The notes under the pieces were generated by a model. The model searched no databases and had not been told where the DNA came from. It was given only the letters and a program-made list of their open reading frames with translations. From positions 1 to 12,021 of the forward strand of contig JAUVYS010000027.1 of the NCBI GenBank assembly GCA_030602965.1: a stretch of 12,021 bases of DNA. Direction: 5' to 3'. Positions 5,950-12,021 of this stretch are shown here, piece by piece. The stretch is from Candidatus Bathyarchaeota archaeon. GTDB lineage: Archaea > Thermoproteota > Bathyarchaeia > RBG-16-48-13 > JAGMEO01. The translations under genes were made by a program, and so were the position numbers. Each line of letters opens with the position of its first letter. Position 1 is the stretch's first letter.

Positions 5950-6387
5950 CTAAATAATGGTTCTTGATGTGCTTGCAATCCTTGGCCATCTTACAGCAGC
6001 TTCCTTAGAGACGGGTCCTTTAATATCAGAACCCTTCAATTCACCTTCAGGTGTCAAGAGGATAGCGGCGTTATCTTCAAATTGTACGGAGACCCCATCT
6101 TTCCTTCTGTAAGGTTTTCTCTGTCTAATTATAACGGCTGGAAGAATTTGTTTTCTTAATTCGGGTTTTCCTTTACAGACCGTAACTAAAACCATGTCTC
6201 CAACATGGGCAGCTGGCAGCCTTCTTAGTCTACCTTTGTAACCTATTACGCTGATTATTTTGAGCCTTTTTGCTCCAGTGTTGTCAGCGCAATTTATAAC
6301 GGCGTTGACAGGTAGTCCTCGAGCTACATGAGGGTTATAATCCATTATGCCTTTACCTGAGAGCGCTCGAGTTTTTGGCCGTGGCAT
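5950..6387 (-). CDS. rpl14: Large-subunit ribosomal protein uL14
   Basis: This 145-residue uL14 forms part of the inter-subunit bridge surface of the large subunit. The beta-barrel core is clear: LPVNAVINCADNTGAKRLKII (26-46), HVGDMVLVTVCKGKPELRKQ (about 62-81), AVIIRQRKPYRRKDG (about 85-99) and FEDNAAILLTPEGELKGSDIKG (about 103-124). It ends near the RWPRIAS segment. The frame extends upstream, but ATG at 6387 is chosen because GGAG lies about eight bases away and the uS17 stop is only one base before it. The first 20 or so residues (MPRPKTRALSGKGIMDYNP) are the variable archaeal N-terminus. An internal ATG at residue 15 is less likely. Confidence 0.96.
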   Translation of the reverse strand: MPRPKTRALSGKGIMDYNPHVARGLPVNAVINCADNTGAKRLKIISVIGYKGRLRRLPAAHVGDMVLVTVCKGKPELRKQILPAVIIRQRKPYRRKDGVSVQFEDNAAILLTPEGELKGSDIKGPVSKEAAVRWPRIASTSRTII

Positions 6388-6388
6388 A

Positions 6389-6709
6389 TTAATTCTCCTG
6401 CAACTTTTCAATTACTACAAAAGAAATTGTTTTACTTAGTGGACGGCATTCAGCAATTTTAACAACATCGCCTCTTTTTGCTTCTATGCAAGGAGGACTG
6501 TGGGCAGCAATGTGGTTATGTCTTCTATCATATCTAAGAAATTTTTTCTCATAATGGTGATAATCTCGTCGAACAACCACTGAATTTTTCATCTTATCAC
6601 TAACTACTGTTCCTACAAATACACGTTTTCTAGTAGACAGAGAACCATGAAAAGGACACTTTGAATCTTTGCATTCTTGGTTAGGTATCTGTGGCTTCCT
6701 TTTTTGCAT
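6389..6709 (-). CDS. rps17: Small-subunit ribosomal protein uS17
   Basis: This 106-residue uS17 is the longer archaeal form. It has the family's N-terminal ECKDSKCPFHG segment (12-22), with cysteines at 13 and 18 and a histidine at 21. This precedes the OB-fold core: RKRVFVGTVVSDKMKNSVVV (27-46) and RRDYHHYEKKFLRYDRR (47-63). IAAHSPPCIEAKRGDVVKI follows (67-85), then the GDVV-xxxECRPLSKT signature. uS17 binds the 5' domain of 16S rRNA. ATG at 6709 follows the rnp1 stop TAA with no gap. Its AGGAGAAG ribosome binding site is inside the terminal arginine codons of rnp1, a strong sign of coupled translation. Confidence 0.96.
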   Translation of the reverse strand: MQKRKPQIPNQECKDSKCPFHGSLSTRKRVFVGTVVSDKMKNSVVVRRDYHHYEKKFLRYDRRHNHIAAHSPPCIEAKRGDVVKIAECRPLSKTISFVVIEKLQEN

Positions 6710-6991
6710 TTATCTTCTCCTCCTTTTTCTTGTTCTCTCAACAGGTCTCCCTACTATTTTATCTCCCATGATCCTAACTTGTTGTCCACTTGGAAGAGTG
6801 AAGTAGAAGATGTTATTCTTCTTTGGAACTGCCTTTTTTTCACAATTATCTGATATAATAATCATGTTCCTTGATTCATTAACAACTTTACCTGCGATTT
6901 CTACATTGTCTGAAAAAGAGTTTAAAAAAACATTAACACGAAGTCCTATTAGTTCATGACTAGTAAGATTTTGTTGTGATATTTGCCTCAT
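6710..6991 (-). CDS. rnp1: RNase P protein component 1 (Rpp29/Pop4 family)
   Basis: This 93-residue protein matches the archaeal Pop4/Rpp29 subunit of RNase P, which helps the catalytic RNA remove 5' leaders from precursor tRNA. The Sm-like barrel is visible as ELIGLRVNVFLNSFSDNVEI (13-32), GKVVNESRNMIIISD (34-48), KKNNIFYFTLPSGQQVRIMG (57-76) and IVGRPVERTRKR. The C-terminus is an arginine run. The identification also rests on position: archaeal rnp1 lies between uL29 and uS17. The start ATG at 6991 overlaps the uL29 stop as ATGA and has AGGTG about ten bases upstream. Sequence identity within this family is low, so position carries part of the weight. Confidence 0.9.
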   Translation of the reverse strand: MRQISQQNLTSHELIGLRVNVFLNSFSDNVEIAGKVVNESRNMIIISDNCEKKAVPKKNNIFYFTLPSGQQVRIMGDKIVGRPVERTRKRRRR

Positions 6992-7215
6992 CTGTTTTTG
7001 GCACCTTTAATGTTTTTTCTCTTCTCCTCGTTTTTGATTGTTAAAATTCTGGCAATTCCCTTTCTAATTTCTTTTATTCTAGCTGGGTTTTCTATGCTTC
7101 CTCCCGCCTTCACCATGGTTTTCACCCTCATAAGTTCTGTATTAAGCTCTGTAAGTTTCTTTTCTCTCTCCTCATTAGTGTATTTACGAATTTCTTCCAT
7201 CCTATGTAATGGCAT
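6988..7215 (-). CDS. rpl29: Large-subunit ribosomal protein uL29
   Basis: This 75-residue protein forms the helical hairpin of uL29, at the exit-tunnel rim next to uL23. The first helix contains MEEIRKYTNEEREKKLTELN (6-25). The loop KAGGSIENPARIKEIRKGIAR (36-56) contains the conserved NP-A-RI-EIR motif, followed by ILTIKNEEKRK. ATG at 7215 shares one base with the uS3 stop (TAATG). AGGAGGG about ten bases upstream supports it. An ATG at residue 6 is a possible shorter start. The gene overlaps rnp1 by four bases. No eIF1 (SUI1) gene lies between uL29 and rnp1, unlike in several methanogens. Confidence 0.95.
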   Translation of the reverse strand: MPLHRMEEIRKYTNEEREKKLTELNTELMRVKTMVKAGGSIENPARIKEIRKGIARILTIKNEEKRKNIKGAKNR

Positions 7216-7901
7216 TAGTCTTTACCCTCCTTTGTTAAAATTTCCACCTCTTTTTGCTCATTTTCTATCACACCTTCCTTTTTTGGAGATACGATTTTTA
7301 CTCTGTCAGGAAACGTAGCGTCTCTTGGAATAATACTGACTTTTACACCAATCATCCCTAGCTTCAGTTGTACGTGAGCTACAGCAGTTTTTGTATGTTT
7401 TTCTGCTGGATAACCAGATTTAGGGATATAGCCTTTACGAAACTTTTCAAACCTATGTCGTCTACTCCTTAGTTTTCCACTTATTACTATCTCTACTCCT
7501 TGAGCGCCAGCTTCCATGATTCGGTTTAATGTCCAAAAACATGCTCTGCGAAAGTGCACTCCTCGTTTAAGATCTGAGGATATTTTTGAAGCCATAATAT
7601 TAGGGTTAAATTCCGGTATCTCAATCTCAGCCACAGCCACTTGAGGGTTGGCTAAGCCAAATCTTTGTTCCAGAATCCTTGTTAGCTCTCGTACATTCTC
7701 TCCTCTTCGCCCTATGACAATGCCAGGCTTCATGGCGTAGATTGTTATACGTGTTCCAAGAGGGGTTCTAGTTATTTCAGCTCTTCCATATCCTGCTCTT
7801 TCTAATTCTTTACTTAGAAATTCATAGATTTCTTCATTTCGAAGAGCTTCACTGATAAAATGTTTAACTGCTGATAAAAGATCACTCCATTTCTTCAACA
7901 A
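7215..7901 (-). CDS. rps3: Small-subunit ribosomal protein uS3 with KH domain
   Basis: This 228-residue uS3 lies at the mRNA entry channel. The N-terminal type II KH domain (about 11-110) carries the GxxG loop as GRRG (64-67) within KPGIVIGRRGENVRELTRIL. The C-terminal S3 domain includes GVEIVISGKLRSRRHRFEKF (about 135-154), then KGYIPKSGYPAEKH (about 156-169) and the AHVQLKLGMIGVKVSI segment (about 175-190). The tail is acidic and variable. The start is uncertain. TTG at 7901 lies 20 bases inside uL22 and follows another TTG and then a TGA, with no ribosome binding site in front. Family members usually begin only a few residues before the KHF(I) motif at 13-16. Confidence 0.94.
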   Translation of the reverse strand: MLKKWSDLLSAVKHFISEALRNEEIYEFLSKELERAGYGRAEITRTPLGTRITIYAMKPGIVIGRRGENVRELTRILEQRFGLANPQVAVAEIEIPEFNPNIMASKISSDLKRGVHFRRACFWTLNRIMEAGAQGVEIVISGKLRSRRHRFEKFRKGYIPKSGYPAEKHTKTAVAHVQLKLGMIGVKVSIIPRDATFPDRVKIVSPKKEGVIENEQKEVEILTKEGKD

Positions 7902-8346
7902 TCATTTCAATATGACATAAGGTGTTGTGGCTTGGTGTAGCTCTTCCGAAAGCTCTTGGTACGTAGCCTTTTATCTTTCGAGACCTTTGAGCTGCAATAT
8001 GAACTATTTTGAGCCTGTCTATGTCTAAACCCTTAAACTCTGCATTTGCTTCGGCGTTATCAAAAACCTTCATAATTTCCTGAGCTGTCTTAACAGGGTA
8101 ACGTCCTGCATAGAAGCCTTCAATTCCCGTTTTGTGTCCAACCTTCTTTTTATGATGCCGATAAGGAACCGCTTTTCTCTTATCAATTACTTCTTGAAGA
8201 AAAATCCTAGCCTTATCCAAAGACATGTTCCTGATCTTTCCACAAACTTCTCTAGCAGCTTTTGGCGAGATTCTTAGATCTCGTCCACTAGCCTTCGCTG
8301 TTCTATCTGGATCTAGACCCATGACTGAATAGTTCCATTTTGGCAT
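7882..8346 (-). CDS. rpl22: Large-subunit ribosomal protein uL22
   Basis: This 154-residue uL22 is of archaeal length. Its core opens with KASGRDLRISPKAAREVCGKIR (18-39), then the MSLDKARIFLQEVIDKRKAVPY segment (41-62). The tunnel-wall hairpin region lies around IVHIAAQRSRKIKGYVPRAFGR (114-135), ending with the family's ATPSHNTLCHIEMIVEE. The hairpin lines the peptide exit tunnel together with uL4. ATG at 8346 is preceded by a weak GTGGT site. A 145-nt spacer with promoter-like sequence separates it from uS19. The TGA stop lies within the overlap with uS3. Confidence 0.96.
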   Translation of the reverse strand: MPKWNYSVMGLDPDRTAKASGRDLRISPKAAREVCGKIRNMSLDKARIFLQEVIDKRKAVPYRHHKKKVGHKTGIEGFYAGRYPVKTAQEIMKVFDNAEANAEFKGLDIDRLKIVHIAAQRSRKIKGYVPRAFGRATPSHNTLCHIEMIVEEME

Positions 8347-8491
8347 ATTTTTACCACTTTAAGTTGCAGAACTACAAAACAAAATCATAATATTAAAGTT
8401 TTTATGATAACTCGCTAATTTTATGAATTAACTGGCTATTTTAATATAGAAACCCAGTTTTAATTGAAAAAGTGACGCTGTTTTGGGCTTT
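8347..8491 (-). promoter_or_regulatory. uS19-uL22 spacer with hairpin and promoter-like sequence
   Basis: This 145-nt AT-rich spacer holds, on the minus strand, a T5 run (8471-8467). An interrupted hairpin follows, with AACTGG (8459-8454) pairing to CCAGTT (8435-8430) and an inner CTAT/ATAG pair. TATA-like TTTAATATTA (8397-8388) lies about 42 nt before the uL22 ATG. The arrangement could be termination followed by a new start, or a leader that controls uL22 and the genes after it. No gene is visible here. Confidence 0.4.
8430..8459 (-). repeat. Interrupted inverted repeat (hairpin) between uS19 and uL22
   Basis: On the minus strand, AACTGG, a four-base bulge GTTT, CTAT, a six-base loop, ATAG and CCAGTT form an imperfect hairpin of 6 plus 4 base pairs. 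It lies in non-coding DNA 84 nt before the uL22 start. It is not followed by a T run, so it is not a classic terminator. It may be a protein- or processing-related RNA element, or chance in AT-rich sequence. Confidence 0.45.
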
Positions 8492-8896
8492 TCACCTTAA
8501 TGGAACATACATGCTTGAACGTGAAGCACCAATTCCAGGCATGCCATGTGTTACCCTTTTTCTAGTTAAAGTAAATTCTCCAAGAAAACGTCCTATTTTT
8601 TCAGGTATAATTTCAACAGGAACAAACTCTTTTCCGTTATGAACATTAATTGTTAATCCAACCATTTCTGGCAGGATAACCATATTTCGACAGTGCGTTT
8701 TTATTGTCACCTCTTTTCCTTCTTCTCTAGCCTTCTTCACTCGCCTAAGTTTCTCTATAAATATTCTCTGTTGACGCGTTAACCCTCTTCTTAAAGATCT
8801 TCTCTGTCTTGCTGGTAAAATACGTATAAAATCGTCCATAGAAAGCTGTTGTAGCTCCTCGGTCGTGTATCCTTTATAGGTGAACACTCTAGACAA
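8492..8896 (-). CDS. rps19: Small-subunit ribosomal protein uS19
   Basis: This 134-residue uS19 is in the head of the 30S subunit. It opens VFTYKGYTTEELQQLSMDDF (4-23) and LPARQRRSLRRGLT (27-40), the archaeal/eukaryotic N-terminal domain. The core has IKTHCRNMVILPEMVGLTI (65-83) and VHNGKEFVPVEI (85-96), and it ends with the signature GEFTLTRKRVTHG plus GIGASRSSMYVPLR. The start is TTG at 8896, the only start codon after an in-frame TAA. I see no clear Shine-Dalgarno sequence, unlike most genes here, so a short-leader transcript from its own promoter is possible. It stands alone between two spacers of more than 100 nt. Confidence 0.95.
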   Translation of the reverse strand: MSRVFTYKGYTTEELQQLSMDDFIRILPARQRRSLRRGLTRQQRIFIEKLRRVKKAREEGKEVTIKTHCRNMVILPEMVGLTINVHNGKEFVPVEIIPEKIGRFLGEFTLTRKRVTHGMPGIGASRSSMYVPLR

Positions 8897-9017
8897 TGTA
8901 AGTTTCAGCTCTTATGTATATTTCAGGAAGCGTAAAACACAATGACTATTTAAACATTTTAATCTTGATCACAACATAATTCAAATTTAAATATACATTA
9001 AAGCTATAGAGCTGGCT
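8897..9017 (-). promoter_or_regulatory. uL2-uS19 spacer with candidate promoter for uS19
   Basis: This 121-nt AT-rich spacer contains, on the minus strand, TATA-like TTTAAATA (8954-8947, within GTTTAAATAG) about 51 nt before the uS19 TTG, and a second at TGTATATTTAAA (8997-8986). Initiation about 25 nt downstream of the first would give a leader of roughly 25-30 nt. The uS19 start lacks a ribosome binding site, so it fits a promoter-proximal gene. There is no coding sequence in the gap. Confidence 0.4.
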
Positions 9018-9755
9018 TCATCGTCTTCTCTTCTTTCTACCTGACTGTCGAGGAGCAATGTGACCAACTTTTTGGCCAGGCGGTGCATGTCTAGAAACAC
9101 TCGTAGGCTTCAAAGATCGGCTTTTATGGCTACCCCCACCATGAGGATGCAAAGCAGGGATCATAGCTACTCCTCTAGTCACAGGATAAGCACGACCTTT
9201 GGCTTTCATCCACTTTGCTTTCTTACCCGCCTTCATGAAAGGCTTGCTTGTCCTCCCTGAACCTGATATGACACCAATAGTGGCCCTGCATGAGGAGTTC
9301 AATATCGTGGACTTACCTGACGGAAACTTGACTATGATTCCTTTAGGTGTTTGTGCAATGACAGTAACATAGGCTCCGGATGATTTTGCTGCTTTCCCAC
9401 CGTCTCCAACTTTTAGTTCAATGTTGTTAACTATAGTTCCTAAAGGGATTTGGCCGAGGGGAAGAATGTTTCCAACCTTAACTGGGGCTTCTGATCCAGC
9501 AAACACTTGCTGACCAACAGATAAGCCTTCCGTGGCGACACTATAAAATGTGTAACCTGTCTCAAGTTTAATTTTAGCTAAAGGAGAACCTCTTCCAGGA
9601 TCGTGGATCAATTCCTCAACAATCCCTTTTAGGAGTTTATCTTCCGTAATCTTTGTTATGGTTGGATATTTGGTTGCACTTACCCTTTTATGGGTTGGAG
9701 CTTTGAAGGTTGAACTTTTTCGACCTTTTCTCTGAGCTCTAAGTCTTTTTCCCAT
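9018..9755 (-). CDS. rpl2: Large-subunit ribosomal protein uL2
   Basis: This 245-residue uL2 is the protein most closely tied to subunit association and the peptidyl-transferase surroundings. The N-terminal OB-like domain contains IVEELIHDPGRGSPLAKIKL (45-64). The second, SH3-like domain contains LPLGQIPLGTIVNNIELKVGD (98-118) and IVKFPSGKSTILNSSCRATIG (141-161). The conserved C-terminal region has RGVAMIPALHPHGGGSHKS (194-212). The histidine at 203 is kept, but residues just before it differ from the usual MNPVDHPHGGG/MNAVDHPHGGG, reading MIPAL. ATG at 9755 follows uL23 by 12 bases, with AGAGG at its stop. The protein ends in a basic run, RKKRRR. Confidence 0.96.
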   Translation of the reverse strand: MGKRLRAQRKGRKSSTFKAPTHKRVSATKYPTITKITEDKLLKGIVEELIHDPGRGSPLAKIKLETGYTFYSVATEGLSVGQQVFAGSEAPVKVGNILPLGQIPLGTIVNNIELKVGDGGKAAKSSGAYVTVIAQTPKGIIVKFPSGKSTILNSSCRATIGVISGSGRTSKPFMKAGKKAKWMKAKGRAYPVTRGVAMIPALHPHGGGSHKSRSLKPTSVSRHAPPGQKVGHIAPRQSGRKKRRR

Positions 9756-9767
9756 TTAACTCGGCCT

Positions 9768-10037
9768 CTATAATATTCCCAGTTTAATCGCCAAGTCTGA
9801 AGCTTTAAATTCAGGATGCAATTTTACATAGGCTTTCTTCAGACCTTTTGAAGTAATTACTATGTTGACGTCAGAAATCTTTGTCTCATAAAGTTCTTCA
9901 AAAGCTTTCTTTATGTCAGCTTTTTTGGCTCTTAAGTCCACTATGAAGGTCAATTTATTCTCCGTCTCAATTAATGAGACAGCTTTTTCGGTCATAAGTG
10001 GATAAAACACGATTTTCTGAAATTTGGTTTTTACCAT
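9768..10037 (-). CDS. rpl23: Large-subunit ribosomal protein uL23
   Basis: This compact 89-residue uL23 lies at the exit-tunnel rim, where signal recognition particle and other nascent-chain factors dock. The sequence starts MVKTKFQKIVFYPLMTEKAV. It has the family's LIETENKLTFIVDLRAKKADI (about 21-41), the KKAFEELYETKISDVN segment (about 42-57) and YVKLHPEFKASDLAIKLG near the end. The frame continues upstream into uL4, but ATG at 10037 is clearly the start. GAGGAT overlaps the uL4 stop at the correct distance, and the family N-terminus matches here. The gap to uL4 is ten bases. Confidence 0.96.
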   Translation of the reverse strand: MVKTKFQKIVFYPLMTEKAVSLIETENKLTFIVDLRAKKADIKKAFEELYETKISDVNIVITSKGLKKAYVKLHPEFKASDLAIKLGIL

Positions 10038-10047
10038 GTTTTTATCC

Positions 10048-10824
10048 TCAGATAAACATTTTTCCAACTTTCTTAATCGCAGATTCAGACCATATAGTAA
10101 GTCTGCCTGGATGAGTGCCTGGAGCAAGTAGTTCAGTGTTGAGTTGTTCAACTATGACAACGTTTACTCCTGGAAGGTTTCTTGCGGCTCTACTAATTCC
10201 ATCATCTTCAGCTACAACGATTAAAGGCCCCACCCTCTTCTTCATCTTTCTTCCTCTGCTTGTCCCTCTTCCAGCTCTTACTTTTTTGTTATTTTTAACT
10301 CTTAAAACATCTGGCCAAATACCCAATTGCATAAATGTTTTTTTAACCTGATTTGTCTTCGTAAGTGTTTGAATTTTATCTGATACTGCAATAGGGAACT
10401 CAGAGACTTTATCTACGGCGTGACCACGGGAGACTACAGTGTCTCTGTTTGCAGTTGCAGCTATTGCTGATGCGAGAGCATGCTTTCTCTCCTTTTTGTT
10501 AATATGCTTCTTTATCTTTTTTTCAGCTTTAGGAGGGTGAGCTTGTCGTCCTCCTACAGTTCCTGGCGCTAATGCTGCTTGTCCAGCTTTACGATATCTT
10601 GATCCCTTGACTCTAGGTAATCTAGCAATACCAAGTCCAGTTCCACGCGATTCAGCAGTTGTTCTTTTCCCAGCCATTGGATCTCGACCTTGTGGTTGAA
10701 TTCTATGAGATTGTCCAGCTATTACGACCTTTTTAATAACATCTGACCTTAAGGATGTTTCAAATACTTTTGGAAGCGTGATCTTCTTTGATGGTTTTCC
10801 ACTCAGATTAAGCACTTGAGCCAT
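10048..10824 (-). CDS. rpl4: Large-subunit ribosomal protein uL4
   Basis: This 258-residue uL4 is of archaeal type. Its long internal loop lines the constriction of the exit tunnel opposite uL22. The signature IQPQGRDPMAGKRTTAESRG (42-61) and GIARLPRVKGSRYRKAGQAA (65-84) form this loop, followed by GTVGGRQAHPPKAEK (88-102). The globular part includes LASAIAATANRDTVVSRGH (117-135) and VGPLIVVAEDDGISRAARNLPG (198-219). The ATG at 10824 is 24 bases after uL3, with GGAG about 11 bases upstream. Length and order uL3-uL4-uL23-uL2 are standard. Confidence 0.97.
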   Translation of the reverse strand: MAQVLNLSGKPSKKITLPKVFETSLRSDVIKKVVIAGQSHRIQPQGRDPMAGKRTTAESRGTGLGIARLPRVKGSRYRKAGQAALAPGTVGGRQAHPPKAEKKIKKHINKKERKHALASAIAATANRDTVVSRGHAVDKVSEFPIAVSDKIQTLTKTNQVKKTFMQLGIWPDVLRVKNNKKVRAGRGTSRGRKMKKRVGPLIVVAEDDGISRAARNLPGVNVVIVEQLNTELLAPGTHPGRLTIWSESAIKKVGKMFI

Positions 10825-10848
10825 TTTCTATTTTCTCCGATTTTAGCT

Positions 10849-11844
10849 CTACGCAGTTATTCCAATCATAGTTATTTGAGTGGTAGATTCAGAAACAGAT
10901 GCCGGCGGTCGGGTTGCGTACCTCAATTTTATCAAACGTTTCACTGAGCCTGGAACACTTCCACTTAACAGAATAAAATCGCTTTGAACCACTCCATAAT
11001 GTGGGAAGCCCCCCTTAGGTGAAGCCGCATCTCCATTCACACCAATCTTCAGAATACGTTTGTTTCTCTCTGTTCTATGATGAAATCCGGTCTGACCTGC
11101 TCTAGGCACACTGTACATAACATACGCAGGATTCCATGGTCCAATGCAAGCTACTTCTCTGACGGTTTTATTTGATTTATGTTGTTTTCTTTTAATTCCC
11201 CAGCGTTTTACAGGACCCTGCCATCCTTTTCCCTTAGTAACTGCAATGACATCTACAAACTGCCCTTCTTTAAAGTTATCAGATACTCTAATTTGCTTAC
11301 CTAGAATCTTCTTAGCGAAATCAAATTGATCTTTAATCGTACCACCATCTATTCTGGTTTCCATGATATCTGGTTTTTTCTGAGGAATTGCGGCTAAACG
11401 TGGTTGTGTGCAGAGTATAAGATGAAAATGATGGATTTTTTCCAAATCTTTTTCAAGTTCTTCTAATTTTTTATCTGTTTCAAAGCTTTCAGGAATAGAG
11501 ACTAGTTTTTTGAGGTCTTTTGAGGTTTTTTTCATCCAAACCTCTGAAAAAGTTTTCATACCCTTACTCGTCTGAATGTAAGCTTTGACTCCACATGCTA
11601 ACATTGGTGGAGTCTCAATTACAGTAATGGGCTTAAAAACCTCCTGTCCAAAGGTAGGTGAACCTCGATGGTCACTTACAAGATAAACATAACTCATTCC
11701 TGCTTTATAACCAGCAAAGCTAAGGAGCATTGGAGAATCGCCCTCAACTTTTGGCCAATAGTTTATTTTGCCAATGTGACTTGAAGCACGTCCCCTTGGT
11801 AAATAAGCTAATGACCCGTGTTTTGGCGAATGTCTTTTTCCCAT
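10849..11844 (-). CDS. rpl3: Large-subunit ribosomal protein uL3
   Basis: This 331-residue uL3 is of archaeal length. It opens MGKRHSPKHGSLAYLPRGRA, with FAGYKAGMSYVYLVSDHRGSP (43-63) next. The conserved core is FVDVIAVTKGKGWQGPVKRWG (196-216), then VACIGPWNPAYVMYSVPRAG (231-250) and GFHHRTERNKRILKIG (253-268). Trp237 corresponds to the tip of the W-finger that reaches toward the peptidyl-transferase centre in yeast L3. SGSVPGSVKRLIKLR (294-308) lies near the end. ATG at 11844 follows the methyltransferase stop by 13 bases, with only a weak GGT-type site. Archaeal uL3 usually opens the ribosomal cluster, as here. Confidence 0.97.
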   Translation of the reverse strand: MGKRHSPKHGSLAYLPRGRASSHIGKINYWPKVEGDSPMLLSFAGYKAGMSYVYLVSDHRGSPTFGQEVFKPITVIETPPMLACGVKAYIQTSKGMKTFSEVWMKKTSKDLKKLVSIPESFETDKKLEELEKDLEKIHHFHLILCTQPRLAAIPQKKPDIMETRIDGGTIKDQFDFAKKILGKQIRVSDNFKEGQFVDVIAVTKGKGWQGPVKRWGIKRKQHKSNKTVREVACIGPWNPAYVMYSVPRAGQTGFHHRTERNKRILKIGVNGDAASPKGGFPHYGVVQSDFILLSGSVPGSVKRLIKLRYATRPPASVSESTTQITMIGITA

Positions 11845-11857
11845 TTTACATACCAGC

Positions 11858-12021
11858 CTAAGATAGATTATTCAAAGCTGCTAAGGAACAAAAGACTGCT
11901 TCTTCTGTTCGAACGGTTTCTGTTCCTTGAAGAGGTATCGTATTGATCGTGAAATCAAACACATTCTCTAGTTTAAGGTTTTCGCGTTTCAGTATTTCCT
12001 TTAAACCCTCCCGAGGGGAAC
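11858..12021 (-). CDS. SPOUT-class RNA methyltransferase, C-terminal fragment
   Basis: The last 53 codons of a gene that enters from the right edge. The translation shows SPREGLKEILKRENLKLENV, then FDFTINTIPLQGTETVRTEEA, ending VFCSLAALNNLS. The NTIPxQGTxTVRTEEA segment is the C-terminal signature of the archaeal/eukaryotic SPOUT methyltransferase family (Pfam Methyltrn_RNA_3, formerly DUF171). The C-terminus forms part of the cofactor-binding knot, and related proteins modify ribosomal RNA; the exact site for this family member is not shown by the sequence. This gene is commonly found just before uL3 in archaea. It ends 13 bases before uL3, so the two probably share a transcript. Confidence 0.87.
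   Translation of the reverse strand, partial: SPREGLKEILKRENLKLENVFDFTINTIPLQGTETVRTEEAVFCSLAALNNLS

Noticed and set aside
10038..10151. N-terminal extension of uL23 up to 10151
   Set aside because: It lies entirely inside the end of uL4, has no family match, and the ATG at 10037 has a well-placed ribosome binding site and the family N-terminus.
1..12021. Mobile elements, CRISPR arrays, tRNA or rRNA genes, prophage or defence genes
   Set aside because: I saw no spaced direct repeats, no long terminal inverted repeats, no cloverleaf-like segments and no non-ribosomal cargo; nearly all sequence is explained by the ribosomal genes.

Overview
The window is an archaeal ribosomal-protein super-operon, the S10-spc block. 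Every supported gene lies on the minus strand, so transcription runs from the right edge to the left edge. The archaeal assignment rests on proteins and gene order absent from bacteria: eS4, eL32, eL19, an RNase P protein (Rnp1/Pop4 family) between uL29 and uS17, and an archaeal SPOUT methyltransferase before uL3. The sequence is AT-rich and uses TTG as a start codon at least six times. Many genes have Shine-Dalgarno sites resembling AGGAGGTGATC. I cannot name the lineage with confidence. The style suggests a low-GC, uncultured-type archaeon, possibly in the Thermoproteota/Bathyarchaeia area, and this is only an impression.

Layout in the direction of transcription: the 3' end of a SPOUT RNA methyltransferase gene (12021-11858), then uL3, uL4, uL23 and uL2 packed tightly (11844-9018). 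A 121-nt gap precedes uS19, and a 145-nt gap precedes uL22. Next comes a compact run of uL22, uS3, uL29, rnp1, uS17, uL14, uL24, eS4 and uL5 (8346-4200), with short spacers or overlaps. A 174-nt gap follows, then uS14, uS8, uL6, eL32, eL19, uL18, uS5 and uL30 (4025-251). After a 167-nt gap with a terminator-like site, the first 27 codons of uL15 run off the left edge.

The genes supply parts of both ribosomal subunits. The large-subunit proteins include those lining the peptidyl-transferase surroundings (uL2, uL3) and the exit tunnel (uL4, uL22, uL23, uL29). The small-subunit proteins include those of the mRNA entry and decoding side (uS3, uS5) and the head (uS14, uS19). Rnp1 adds a tRNA 5'-processing subunit to the same transcript. 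The four gaps of more than 100 nt each carry TATA-like sequence 40-110 nt before the next start codon, so the block is probably several overlapping transcription units.

No mobile element, CRISPR array, tRNA, rRNA or defence system is visible. I do not see an undescribed system here. The points worth a second look are modest: changed residues beside the conserved His of uL2, an eL32/eL19 dual-frame overlap, an extended eL32 N-terminus, an initiation puzzle at uS3, a hairpin before uL22, and very short frames ending at the uS14 and uL15 starts.
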